Assembly: GCF_045310525.1 (NCBI RefSeq)
Contig: NZ_JBJHZY010000001.1
Coordinates: forward strand, 992,001-1,056,000
Source: Clostridium_AT radicumherbarum
Lineage (GTDB): Bacteria > Bacillota > Clostridia > Clostridiales > Clostridiaceae
Reading direction: 5' to 3'
DNA: 64,000 nucleotides
Made by a program: the position numbers and the translations under genes
Part shown: positions 41,997-51,259 of the stretch, piece by piece
Numbering within the stretch: the first letter of the stretch is position 1
Layout of the letters: each line of letters begins with the position of its first letter
The notes under the pieces: generated by a model
Told to the model about the DNA's origin: nothing
Databases searched by the model: none
Seen by the model: the letters and a program-made list of their open reading frames with translations, nothing else

Positions 41997-44279
41997 ATGG
42001 ATTTATTATGGAATATAGTACAAGAAGGATATAATTCAAAAGAAAATCGAAAATATGAGACATTATTTACCTTAGCCAATGGCTATAAAGGTTTAAGAGG
42101 AGCTTTTGAATTTTCAAAACTAGGTGATAGAGGAAATTTAATAGCAGGAGTTTTTGATAAAAATACTGCTCAGGTAACTGAGATAGTAAATTGCCAAGAT
42201 CCATTACCCTTAAATATATATGTCGAAAATGAGTTAATAGATTTAGATATTTGTGAGGTCTTAAGCTATAGGAGAAATCTCAATATGAAAGAGGGAATCC
42301 TAGAAGCTTCCTTTAAGGTTAAAACGAGAAAAGGAAGAATAGTAAGTATAAGTTCAGAAAGGTTTTTAAGCAGAAATAATGTACATAGATGGGCTGCAAA
42401 ATACACTATTTTACCGGTAAATTTTTGCGGGAAAGTATTTGTAGAAAACATGATAGATGGAACTATGACAAACAGCACCTTAGATCCTGTAAATATAACT
42501 AAGCACTTTGAAGTAAAAAAAATAGTAGATTTACAACCTGGTATAGCATTAGAAAGTAGCACTATAGATAAAGGAATAAAAATTATAGAAGGTAGCTACG
42601 TTACAGGCATAGGAGAAAGTGGTAATCTCCTAAAAGAAAGAAAGTATAATCAATTTGGTGAAAGAGTAAGAGAGTTATACCAAGTATTTGCTGAAGAAGG
42701 CAAAGAATTTACTATATATAAATTTGGTGCTACCTATACTTCAAGAGATACTAAAGGCTGCTTAAATACTTTATTAAAGGAAGAAATAAACGCATTCATA
42801 TATGATGGATATGAAAAGGAAAAGATAGCCCACATTAAAAAATGGAATACAATATGGCAGGATATAGATATTAAAATTGAAGGTGATGATGAAGCACAGA
42901 CTGGATTAAGATTCAATTTATTCCACTTAGTAGCATCTGCTTATGAGGGTGATGAAAAGGTTAGCATAGCTGCTAAAGCGCTTCACGGAGAAGGCTATAA
43001 GGGTCATGTGTTCTGGGATACAGAAACCTTTATGCTGCCTTTCTTCATCTATACAAGACCGGAAGTTGCAAGAGCACTTCTTATGTATAGATATAATACC
43101 ATAAACGGAGCAAGAAAAAACGCATCATTAAATGGTTTTAAAGGGGCTCAATTTCCTTGGGAATCAGCAGATGAAGGAATAGAGGTTACTCCTAAATGGG
43201 GAGAAGACTATTATGGAAATCCTGTTAGAATATGGACTGGGGATATAGAATATCATATAAACTCAGATATAACATTTGGTATTTGGGAGTATTACAGAAC
43301 TACTGAAGATAAGGATTTCTTAGTAAATTATGGACTTGAAATGTTCCTTGATACAGCTAAGTTCTGGCAAAGCAGAGTTGAGTATAACAAAGAAAAAGAC
43401 AGATATGAAATAAGCAGAGTAATAGGACCTGATGAGTTCCATGAACATGTAGATAACAATGTATATACTAATTATCTTGCAAAGTGGAGTGTTAAAAAAT
43501 CCTTGGAGCTTGTTCAGTGGATTAAGGAAGAAGATGAAGTAATATTTAATAAGCTTTGTATTAAGCTAGGCTTAAACAACAAGGACTTGGAAGCCTGGGA
43601 GAATATACAAAACAAAATGTATATTCCTAGAAGTAAAGACGGAATGCTTATAGAACAATTTGAAGGATATTTTAATTTGAAGCACTACCCAATAACTGAG
43701 CATGATGAAAATGGAATGCCAATATGGCCTGATGATGTTAGACTTGATAGACTGGGGGAAACTCAGCTTATAAAGCAGGCAGATGTAATAATGCTTATGC
43801 TGATGCTTAGGGAAGAATTTGATGAGGATACCAGGAGAGAGAATTATAGGTACTATGAAAAAAGAACAATGCATAAATCTTCATTAAGTCCGTCTATGTA
43901 TTCAATAATGGGACTTTCAGTAGGAGATACACAAAATGCGTATAGATATTTCATGAAAGCTATAATGACTGATTTAGATGATAATCAAGGAAATTCAGAG
44001 TTAGGATTGCATGCGGCTAATACTGGAGGAGCATGGCAGAGTGCTGTATTTGGCTTTGGCGGCTTAAGCGTAGATAAGGATCAGAAGCTTAATCTTAACC
44101 CATGGCTGCCTAAGGAGTGGAAAGGAATAAGCTTTAACATAAATTGGAGGGGAAGCATACTAACCATTTCCGTAAGAGAAAAAGAGATTGAATTAAGCTC
44201 TACAGGAGATATTGAACTTAAGGTTTATGGCAGAGACTATAACCTAGCTCAAGACACTAGTACTATAGTTAAAAGATAA
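41997..44279 (+). CDS. Glycoside hydrolase family 65 phosphorylase (first copy)
   Basis: A 760-residue inverting phosphorylase of GH65 (maltose, trehalose, kojibiose or nigerose type), which makes beta-glucose 1-phosphate from an alpha-glucoside. An N-terminal beta-sandwich (about residues 1-260) precedes an (alpha/alpha)6 barrel with GYKGHVFWDTETFMLPFF (about 328). The probable general-acid Glu is in GPDEFHEHVDNNVYTN (about 477), and the phosphate-binding region has KQADVIMLM and HKSSLSPSMYSIM. GGAGG at 41984-41988 fits the ATG at 41997; the ATG at 41982 overlaps that site. Divergent pgmB handles its product. The linkage specificity is not predictable by eye. Confidence 0.92.
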   Translation: MDLLWNIVQEGYNSKENRKYETLFTLANGYKGLRGAFEFSKLGDRGNLIAGVFDKNTAQVTEIVNCQDPLPLNIYVENELIDLDICEVLSYRRNLNMKEGILEASFKVKTRKGRIVSISSERFLSRNNVHRWAAKYTILPVNFCGKVFVENMIDGTMTNSTLDPVNITKHFEVKKIVDLQPGIALESSTIDKGIKIIEGSYVTGIGESGNLLKERKYNQFGERVRELYQVFAEEGKEFTIYKFGATYTSRDTKGCLNTLLKEEINAFIYDGYEKEKIAHIKKWNTIWQDIDIKIEGDDEAQTGLRFNLFHLVASAYEGDEKVSIAAKALHGEGYKGHVFWDTETFMLPFFIYTRPEVARALLMYRYNTINGARKNASLNGFKGAQFPWESADEGIEVTPKWGEDYYGNPVRIWTGDIEYHINSDITFGIWEYYRTTEDKDFLVNYGLEMFLDTAKFWQSRVEYNKEKDRYEISRVIGPDEFHEHVDNNVYTNYLAKWSVKKSLELVQWIKEEDEVIFNKLCIKLGLNNKDLEAWENIQNKMYIPRSKDGMLIEQFEGYFNLKHYPITEHDENGMPIWPDDVRLDRLGETQLIKQADVIMLMLMLREEFDEDTRRENYRYYEKRTMHKSSLSPSMYSIMGLSVGDTQNAYRYFMKAIMTDLDDNQGNSELGLHAANTGGAWQSAVFGFGGLSVDKDQKLNLNPWLPKEWKGISFNINWRGSILTISVREKEIELSSTGDIELKVYGRDYNLAQDTSTIVKR

Positions 44280-44398
44280 CTGCGTTTTTAACTAAACTGT
44301 ACTAATAGATATAATAGAATTTAAAGTATTTATTACAATTTTGAAGACATAATTAAAAGTAATTATTGTGTTCATAAATAAAATCTAGGAGGATTACT

Positions 44399-45424
44399 AT
44401 GGAAAGTAAATCTGTGACAATAAGAGATGTAGCAAAAAAGGCAGGTGTATCTGTAGGTACAGTTTCAAGAGCTTTTAATAATTATAGCGATATAAGTGAA
44501 AAAACTAGAAATACAATTTTAGAGGTTGCTGAAGAAATGGGATATAAGCCTAATGTGAATTCTAAGGGATTAAATGCAAATAGGAGCTATAGGCTGGGCA
44601 TGCTCATTGAGGATTATGACAATGGAGGAATGTTAAATCCAATAGTTTTTGAAACACTTATGTCATTTAAGAATGCAGCCACAAGGCAGGGTTATGAGAT
44701 TATAATATTATCTACTACCACAGATATGCAAAAGTCACAGGATTTATCAAAGCTATTTGCAGAAAAGAACTTAGACGGCGCTTTTATTATGGGACTTAAA
44801 ATGAGCGATGAGTACTATAGACAGCTTTCAAATATTGAATATCCTTGTGTACTTTTTGATGTGTGTGTCAATAACCCTAAAACAAGCTGCGTTGGTGTAG
44901 ACAATACTAAAGGAGCTTATGCTGCAGTAGAACATTTAATTAACTTAGGACATAAAAAAATAGCTTTTATAAATGGACATAAAGATGCTTTTGTAAGCTA
45001 TGAAAGATTAGATGGATATTATTTGGCTTTAAACAGATATGGAATAGCTATTGATGAGAGCATGATTATACATTCGGACTTCAGCGGAAAAGGCGGTGGC
45101 TTGGCAGCTGAAAACCTTATTAATTTAGGGAAAGAATTTACAGCACTGTTTTGTGCCAGCGATCTTATGGCAATGGGAGCTATGGAGGCCTTAGAAAGCT
45201 TAGGTTATTCAGTACCTGATGATGTTTCTGTAATAGGCTTTGATGATATAAATATTGCTCAATATATGAATCCAAAATTAACAACTATCAGGCAGGATAG
45301 AGAAAAGATAGGGGAAAGTGCAGCAAATGTACTTGTAAATCTCATAAACGGGCAATGCTTTGATAGGGTTTTGGTATCACCAGAACTAATTATAAGGGAG
45401 TCTACAAAAAATAACATAAAATAG
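44399..45424 (+). CDS. LacI/GalR family transcriptional regulator
   Basis: A 341-residue repressor. The N-terminal helix-turn-helix and hinge (VTIRDVAKKAGVSVGTVSRAF, residues 6-26) precede a periplasmic-binding-protein-like effector domain (about 63-335, with GVDNTKGAYAAVEHLI and IGFDDINIAQYMNP). It lies between the first GH65 gene and the sugar importer and probably controls the locus through the palindromes at 41718-41870, responding to the imported sugar or its phosphate. The ATG follows CTAGGAGGATTACT. Confidence 0.93.
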   Translation: MESKSVTIRDVAKKAGVSVGTVSRAFNNYSDISEKTRNTILEVAEEMGYKPNVNSKGLNANRSYRLGMLIEDYDNGGMLNPIVFETLMSFKNAATRQGYEIIILSTTTDMQKSQDLSKLFAEKNLDGAFIMGLKMSDEYYRQLSNIEYPCVLFDVCVNNPKTSCVGVDNTKGAYAAVEHLINLGHKKIAFINGHKDAFVSYERLDGYYLALNRYGIAIDESMIIHSDFSGKGGGLAAENLINLGKEFTALFCASDLMAMGAMEALESLGYSVPDDVSVIGFDDINIAQYMNPKLTTIRQDREKIGESAANVLVNLINGQCFDRVLVSPELIIRESTKNNIK

Positions 45425-45526
45425 ATATTTCTACCCTATTTAATTTAAATGAAAGTTATAGGGGAACAATTATAGAGGCTATCTGCTTTGTGTTACTGCA
45501 ATTAATATATATAAGGGGGTTGACAA

Positions 45527-46501
45527 ATGAAATCAGATGTTCAATTGGAAGCAAGAACTTACTTAAAGAACAAGAAAAGTAAAGTACCATCGTTTTTGGA
45601 AGAAATGCGTAAAAATTATGCTTTATATATTATGATGCTGCCAGCAATGATTGTAATTTTCCTGCTGTGTTATCTGCCTTTACCTGGAATAATAATAGCA
45701 TTTAAAAATTACAATGTTGTTGATAATATTTTTGGAAGCCCTTGGTGCGGCCTTGACAATTTTAAGTTTTTCTTCACAAGTCAGTATGCACTAAGAACTA
45801 CTTTAAATACCTTATGGATCAATTTTTGGTCTCTGTTAATGGTTACCATAGTCAGTGTTACCTTTGCAATTATGCTTAATGAATTACGTAGTAAAAGACT
45901 AGCGAAATTTTATCAAAATGCAATGTTTTTACCCTATTTTTTCTCTACTGTAATTGTTGGACAGATTATAAACATGGTTGTTTTCCCAGATGGAAACGGT
46001 ATAGCTAATCAGATTGTAAGTTTCCTTGGAATGGAACATATTAAGTGGAGTTCTACACCAGGAGCATGGGTTAAAATTATAGTGGGCAGCTCCCTTTGGT
46101 CTACTGTAGGATATAATGTAATAATTTATCTAGCTTCTATTGTAGGTATTGATGATCAGCTTTATGAAGCTGCACAGTTAGATGGAGCTTCACGATGGAA
46201 ACAGATTATCCATATAACAATACCAATGTTAGTGCCTGCAATAATTATGCTCTTACTTCTTAACATCGGTAAAATGATGTTTGGAGATTTTTCTAGAATA
46301 TATTCAATTATCGGTGATAATGGTCAGCTTTTTGCAAAAACGGATATAATCGAAACATATATTTTCAGAGGCATTCGTCAATCTGCTGATTTTAGTATAT
46401 CTACTGCTGTAGGCTTATATCAATCCATTGTTGGTTTCATATTGGTGTATGGATCTAATGCTCTGGTAAAGCGATATGATAAGGATTATGCATTGTTCTA
46501 A
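45527..46501 (+). CDS. Sugar ABC transporter permease, LplB type
   Basis: A 324-residue inner-membrane permease of the carbohydrate uptake transporter-1 family, with six membrane helices. The EAA loop is YEAAQLDGASRWKQIIHITIPML (about residue 215) and contacts the ATPase. N-terminal YALYIMMLPAMIVIFLLCYLPLPGI is typical of LplB/YteP-type importers of complex sugars. The second permease and binding protein follow. No ATP-binding gene is in the operon, so a shared MsmX/UgpC-type ATPase elsewhere is implied. Confidence 0.92.
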   Translation: MKSDVQLEARTYLKNKKSKVPSFLEEMRKNYALYIMMLPAMIVIFLLCYLPLPGIIIAFKNYNVVDNIFGSPWCGLDNFKFFFTSQYALRTTLNTLWINFWSLLMVTIVSVTFAIMLNELRSKRLAKFYQNAMFLPYFFSTVIVGQIINMVVFPDGNGIANQIVSFLGMEHIKWSSTPGAWVKIIVGSSLWSTVGYNVIIYLASIVGIDDQLYEAAQLDGASRWKQIIHITIPMLVPAIIMLLLLNIGKMMFGDFSRIYSIIGDNGQLFAKTDIIETYIFRGIRQSADFSISTAVGLYQSIVGFILVYGSNALVKRYDKDYALF

Positions 46502-46535
46502 AATGCAAATTTAATGTAGTTAGGAGGTTAATATA

Positions 46536-47408
46536 ATGGCAATTAAGCGCTCCAAGGGTGAACGATTTTCTGATGTAATCATACATCTTATTATGATTGC
46601 ATATTCCATTTGCTGTCTGTATCCAATATTGCTTACATTTATGACATCCATATCCTCTGAAAAAAGCGTAGCAAACAATGGATTTCAATTAATTCCTCAA
46701 GCATATTCACTTCAATCCTACAAAATTATTATGAAAGATAAGTCTATTTTTCAAGCTTACGGAGTTACTATTTTTGTTACGGTTGTTGGTACTATATTGG
46801 CGCTGTTTTTATGCGGCATGGCTGGATATGCAATGTCTGTCCAGAAGGTAAAATACCGCAATAAGGTTGCAATGTTTTTCTATATTCCTATGGTCTTCAG
46901 TGCAGGTATTGCACCCTGGTATTTAGTATGTACTCAGGTCTTGCATTTTCATAACAATATTTGGGCTTTAATCATGCCAGGTCTTGTTTCACCATTTAAT
47001 ATATTTTTGATGCGTAACTATTTTAAGACAATACCAGCTTCATTAATTGAATCAGCAGAAATTGATGGCTGTTCAAATATAAGAATATTTATAAAGATTA
47101 TATTACCGCTCTCTAAGCCGATTATAGCAACTGTTTGTCTCTTTGTAGCCATGGGATATTGGAATGACTGGACAAATGCACTTTGGTTTATTGATAATCG
47201 TAACCTGTATCCACTGCAGTATTACTTATTCCGTATTAAAGATATGATGGATATGATTAGAAGAACCGGAAGCGGCGGCATGCAGCTTCCAACGCAGACC
47301 TTTCAGCTTGCAACCTTGTTTGTTACTATAGGTCCAATAGTATTCCTTTATCCCTTTGTACAGAAATATTTTATAAAAGGGATAATGATTGGCTCAGTAA
47401 AAGGTTAA
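46536..47408 (+). CDS. Sugar ABC transporter permease, LplC/YtcP type
   Basis: A 290-residue second permease of the importer, with six membrane helices. The ATPase-contacting EAA motif is ESAEIDGCSNIRIFIKIILPLSKP (about residue 170), and the conserved MGYWNDWTNALWF (about 206) is typical of LplC/YtcP proteins. It starts 34 bp after the first permease behind TTAGGAGGTTAATATA and is followed 38 bp later by the binding-protein gene. Confidence 0.92.
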   Translation: MAIKRSKGERFSDVIIHLIMIAYSICCLYPILLTFMTSISSEKSVANNGFQLIPQAYSLQSYKIIMKDKSIFQAYGVTIFVTVVGTILALFLCGMAGYAMSVQKVKYRNKVAMFFYIPMVFSAGIAPWYLVCTQVLHFHNNIWALIMPGLVSPFNIFLMRNYFKTIPASLIESAEIDGCSNIRIFIKIILPLSKPIIATVCLFVAMGYWNDWTNALWFIDNRNLYPLQYYLFRIKDMMDMIRRTGSGGMQLPTQTFQLATLFVTIGPIVFLYPFVQKYFIKGIMIGSVKG

Positions 47409-47446
47409 TATATAATAAAAAAATATAAAAAAGGGGAGTATTTATT

Positions 47447-48925
47447 ATGAAAAGTAAAATAAGTAAGATATTGGCTTTAGTTTTATCTACAGCAACAGTT
47501 GCCTCATTAGCAGCAGGATGCTCAAGTAAAACTGCTAGTACATCAAGTGGACAACCTGTAACACTAACATTTATGATGCCAGGTGATCCACCTAAAGATG
47601 AAAATAATGTACTTGCTGCAGTAAATAAACAGCTGAAGGCAGATGGACTTAACTTTAATATTAAGACAAGCTATGTGGCTGATTATTGGAATAAGCTTGC
47701 TATGACAGTTGCCGGGGGAACTGAAGTAGATATAGCTTGGGCTCATTCAAGTACCTTATCTGGTCTTGCAGCTAGTAAGGTTTACCAGCCCATTGATAGT
47801 GTATTTGCTTCAAGTGCTCCGGATGTTAAGGCCAACACACCAGACTATGTTCTAAAGGGTGGAACTGTAAATGGAAAGCTTTATGCTCTTCCACGTGTAA
47901 TACCAATGGCAAATTTCGATACCATTTACAATATCCGTGGTGATTTACGTGAAAAATACGGCTTAGCTCCAATTAAGACAATAAGTGATTTGGAAAAATA
48001 CTTTGATGCTGTTAAGAAAAACAACCCGGACATGTATCCTGTAGGTGTTGATAACAATATGCAGCCACTTTTTGCTCAATTAGCTAACTATTTCTTCCCT
48101 ATTGGTGATGGCGGGCAGAATCCAGTATATGTTGATCCAGCAGATCCAACCCACACAGTAAAAACCTTCTTTGATTCACCTGCATTTGAACAAGTTTGTG
48201 CAGTAAAGAAATCCTGGGTAGCAAAAGGATATATTCCAGCAGACTCTTCTAAGGTTACAGATGCAAATGAAGGATTCGTTAATGGAAAAGTTGCTTGTAT
48301 TCCATCAAATACAATGAGTGCCAGTGAAAGAATAGATTCATTAACTGCAAGTATACCTAATGGTAAAATTGAAACCGTTTTGCTAACTGATAAGCCATAT
48401 ATTTTTATAGGCGGCGACAATATGTTAGCAGTACCAAGCACCTCCAAGCATGTTAAGGAAGCAGTTGAATTTATAAATTGGATTAAGAAAAATCAGGCTA
48501 ACTATGATCTTTGGTCATTTGGTGTTAAAGGTACTAACTACAATTTAAGTGGTGATTCAGTTTCTCTTGATGGCATACCAGCAGACAAACAGTATGTTAC
48601 AAATAGCTGGATGTGGAATGATATACGTATTGCACGTTTCTCATCTAAAATGTCAGCAGAAGATATTACTACACTTAAAAACTGGGATAAAAATGCAGAA
48701 AAAACTCCATTTATCGGATTTACCCTTGATCAGACTAAGATTAAATCCCAGGTTTCTCAGGTTAGTGCTGTTTGGGCTGAGTACTATGATAATCTAGCAG
48801 CAGGTTCAGTAGATTACAATAAAGTAAAAGCAGAAGTTCAAGCAAAACTTAAAGCAGCTGGAATAGATGACATCGTAAAAGAAACGCAAGCTCAGCTTAA
48901 TACATACTTAGCAGCTAATAAATAA
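47447..48925 (+). CDS. Sugar ABC transporter substrate-binding lipoprotein, LplA type
   Basis: A 492-residue extracellular solute-binding protein. The signal peptide ends in a lipobox (ATVASLAAGCSSK, Cys about 25), so it is membrane-anchored outside the cell. The mature part is a family 1-like binding protein with a C-terminal segment similar to LplA/YtcQ proteins (DUF3502-like). It captures the sugar for the two permeases upstream, presumably an alpha-gluco-oligosaccharide used by the GH65 enzymes. A very stable hairpin follows its stop codon. Confidence 0.9.
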   Translation: MKSKISKILALVLSTATVASLAAGCSSKTASTSSGQPVTLTFMMPGDPPKDENNVLAAVNKQLKADGLNFNIKTSYVADYWNKLAMTVAGGTEVDIAWAHSSTLSGLAASKVYQPIDSVFASSAPDVKANTPDYVLKGGTVNGKLYALPRVIPMANFDTIYNIRGDLREKYGLAPIKTISDLEKYFDAVKKNNPDMYPVGVDNNMQPLFAQLANYFFPIGDGGQNPVYVDPADPTHTVKTFFDSPAFEQVCAVKKSWVAKGYIPADSSKVTDANEGFVNGKVACIPSNTMSASERIDSLTASIPNGKIETVLLTDKPYIFIGGDNMLAVPSTSKHVKEAVEFINWIKKNQANYDLWSFGVKGTNYNLSGDSVSLDGIPADKQYVTNSWMWNDIRIARFSSKMSAEDITTLKNWDKNAEKTPFIGFTLDQTKIKSQVSQVSAVWAEYYDNLAAGSVDYNKVKAEVQAKLKAAGIDDIVKETQAQLNTYLAANK

Positions 48926-48955
48926 AAATTTCTTTAATTGTTGACATATTAATTT

Positions 48956-48991
48956 GCGACCAGAGAGTTTATATATAAATTCTCTGGTCGC
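48956..48991 (+). repeat. Very stable intercistronic hairpin after the binding-protein gene
   Basis: GCGACCAGAGA pairs perfectly over 11 bp with TCTCTGGTCGC, and the inner TTTA/TAAA extends it. The sequence that follows (GGTGTTTTAAATTG) is a poor T-tract. The same-direction glycosidase gene starts 72 bp on. It may be a weak terminator or an mRNA-stabilising hairpin that keeps binding-protein message abundant. Confidence 0.65.
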
Positions 48992-49062
48992 GGTGTTTTA
49001 AATTGCTATTGAAAAAAGTTATCTTAGAAGAAATTTTAGAAATATAGAGAGAAGGTGAAGCT

Positions 49063-51255
49063 ATGCTTGAGAGCTATAAGATAAGTAAGAGGTATAGATT
49101 GGATGATCCATGTATTTGTACTGGAGATAGGACCTATCTCATTGGAACACAGGATGGCATGTTTCCAGATATGGGCGAGCACGTAAGGAAGGAAATGGGT
49201 GGCCTTTGGAATCACCCCATTAAATTAGCAGATGGTTTTTGGGCAGTAATCAAGGATAAAAAGCAATCATTATTATTAAATAAATCTTTAATTTATAATA
49301 CTTATCCTGCTTATCAGGAATTTATATATGATTTAAAAAGTACAGGCTTAAGAGTTAATAGAAAAGACTTCTGTCCTGATGGGATAGAAGGTATAGTGGT
49401 TAAATATACATTAGAAAATATGGAAGATGAGGATAAGAAATTTGATTTTCACTTTCTATTAAGGACAGATTTAAGACCAGTATGGTTTTCTGAAAAACTT
49501 AATATTGAAGACGGAAATGACTCTGTATATTATAATGAAAGACTTCAGGCTTTCTGTGGAAAAGATGAAAGGAATCCGTGGTATATAGTTTGGGGAAGCA
49601 GTTTAAATGCTGATTCATGGGAGGTGTCTGAGACCTTTGAAGAAATACCTAATACACACGGAAAAGGAGCTAATGGAAGATTAAGATTTAATAGCATAAA
49701 AGTAAAAGCTAAAGACAAGGTCTCATTATATTTCTTTATTGCGGGTTCATATGCGTCCGAACACAAAGCATTTGAAAATTATTTATACTTAAAGGATAAT
49801 TATGAAAAACTTCTTAAAGAAAAGCTGCAGCGGTATGAAACAATAATATCTCAAGGTAATATTAGAGTGCCGGAATTAAGAATAAACGAAGCTATAGATT
49901 GGCTAAAATTCAACTATGATTGGCTTGTTAGATATGTACCTAAAGTAGGAAGAGGGCTTGGAGCAGGTTTTCCAGAATATCCATGGTGGTTTGGCTGCGA
50001 TAACGAGTATGCACTCCTAGGACTTTTGCCTACTGGAAGATTTGATATTATAGAAGACACCTTAAGACTTCTAAAAAATACTTCGGAAAAGATAAATGGT
50101 AATGGAAGAATTGTACATGAAATTTCTACTAATGGTGCCGTGGCATATGAAGGTAATACACAGGAAACAGCTCAATTTGTAAAAGTAATTTGGCAGGTTT
50201 TTAAATGGACCGGAAATGAAGCATTTTTAAGAGAAATGTTTCCCTACATGGAAAAATCAATTCACTGGTTACTAAATGACATGGATAGAGATAAAGACCT
50301 TTTACCATCAGGCTATGGAATAATAGAAATTGAGGGCTTGAATTGTGAAAACATTGATACTGCTGTATTTACTCATAAAGCACTAGAAGCTTATGCTGAA
50401 ATGATTGAGTACTTAAAGTTAGGTGATGGAGGCTATTGGAGGAAATCAGCTGAAAGGTTAAAGACTAAAATTAATAAGGAATTCTGGAGGGAAGAAGAAG
50501 GAGTATATGGAGATTTCATAGCAACTCCAGAAGAGGTTTTAGAAAGATATGAGATATTTAAAAAGCTTGGTATTTCAAGCAAAGATAAGGAATTAGCAGA
50601 TAAAATAGAAGAACTTAAAGAAGAGGCTTTAAACAGTGAAAGTAGTAAAGACAAGACTTTTAATATGAAAAACTGGACTATTAATACGCCTCTTGGTGAA
50701 GGTATTGCTGATTTTGAAAAGGCTAACAAGGCACTTGATAGTATGGAATCTAGCGAATATAGGGGTAGATTCGGCTTAAAGCTTGGAGCCACAAAACATA
50801 GCGGTATGATGACAATATCAACAGCAGCTCAGGCAGAAGCAGAAGGACAATATGGAAGAATAGAGAAAATGCTTGGTTATATTGATCAAATAATATCCAC
50901 ATTTTCTATTAGAATGCCAGGTTCCTTTTCCGAAATGTCACCAGACTATGGATGTTTTGTACAAGCGTGGACAGGCTATGGTGTAATTTGGCCTATTGTT
51001 ACTTATCTTTTTGGAATACAGCCTTGTGCCTATAGAAAAGAAATTTATTTTAATCCTCTAGTACCTATTGAATGGAATTATTTTCAATATAAGAATGTAA
51101 AAATAGGTACTGCAATATTTAATTTTTATTGCAAAAGAAATGAAAACAAAGATATGAGTTTTACCATAGAATGCAATGAAGATGGATGGGTAATTAATTC
51201 TTGTGATGAGGTATTAAAAAGAATTAATTTAATTAAGATTGTGAAAGAGAGTTGA
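49063..51255 (+). CDS. Glycogen-debranching-type (amylo-alpha-1,6-glucosidase-like) glycosidase
   Basis: A 730-residue protein with an N-terminal beta-rich domain (about 1-265) and a C-terminal (alpha/alpha)6-barrel of the amylo-alpha-1,6-glucosidase/GH133-like clan. EYPWWFGCDNEYALLGLLPTGR (about 308-330), AYEGNTQETAQFVKVIWQVF (about 365), SGYGIIEIEGLN (about 415) and MPGSFSEMSPDYGCFVQAWTGYG (about 625-650) are the recognisable barrel segments. It has no signal peptide, so it acts inside the cell after uptake. It lies 4 bp upstream of the second GH65 gene, suggesting stepwise breakdown of a branched or mixed-linkage gluco-oligosaccharide. Exact family and linkage need a profile search. Confidence 0.75.
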   Translation: MLESYKISKRYRLDDPCICTGDRTYLIGTQDGMFPDMGEHVRKEMGGLWNHPIKLADGFWAVIKDKKQSLLLNKSLIYNTYPAYQEFIYDLKSTGLRVNRKDFCPDGIEGIVVKYTLENMEDEDKKFDFHFLLRTDLRPVWFSEKLNIEDGNDSVYYNERLQAFCGKDERNPWYIVWGSSLNADSWEVSETFEEIPNTHGKGANGRLRFNSIKVKAKDKVSLYFFIAGSYASEHKAFENYLYLKDNYEKLLKEKLQRYETIISQGNIRVPELRINEAIDWLKFNYDWLVRYVPKVGRGLGAGFPEYPWWFGCDNEYALLGLLPTGRFDIIEDTLRLLKNTSEKINGNGRIVHEISTNGAVAYEGNTQETAQFVKVIWQVFKWTGNEAFLREMFPYMEKSIHWLLNDMDRDKDLLPSGYGIIEIEGLNCENIDTAVFTHKALEAYAEMIEYLKLGDGGYWRKSAERLKTKINKEFWREEEGVYGDFIATPEEVLERYEIFKKLGISSKDKELADKIEELKEEALNSESSKDKTFNMKNWTINTPLGEGIADFEKANKALDSMESSEYRGRFGLKLGATKHSGMMTISTAAQAEAEGQYGRIEKMLGYIDQIISTFSIRMPGSFSEMSPDYGCFVQAWTGYGVIWPIVTYLFGIQPCAYRKEIYFNPLVPIEWNYFQYKNVKIGTAIFNFYCKRNENKDMSFTIECNEDGWVINSCDEVLKRINLIKIVKES

Positions 51256-51259
51256 CTTT

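Noticed and set aside
48549..48797. Open frame of 82 codons on the plus strand
   Set aside because: It lies entirely inside the sugar-binding lipoprotein gene in another frame and has no ribosome site.
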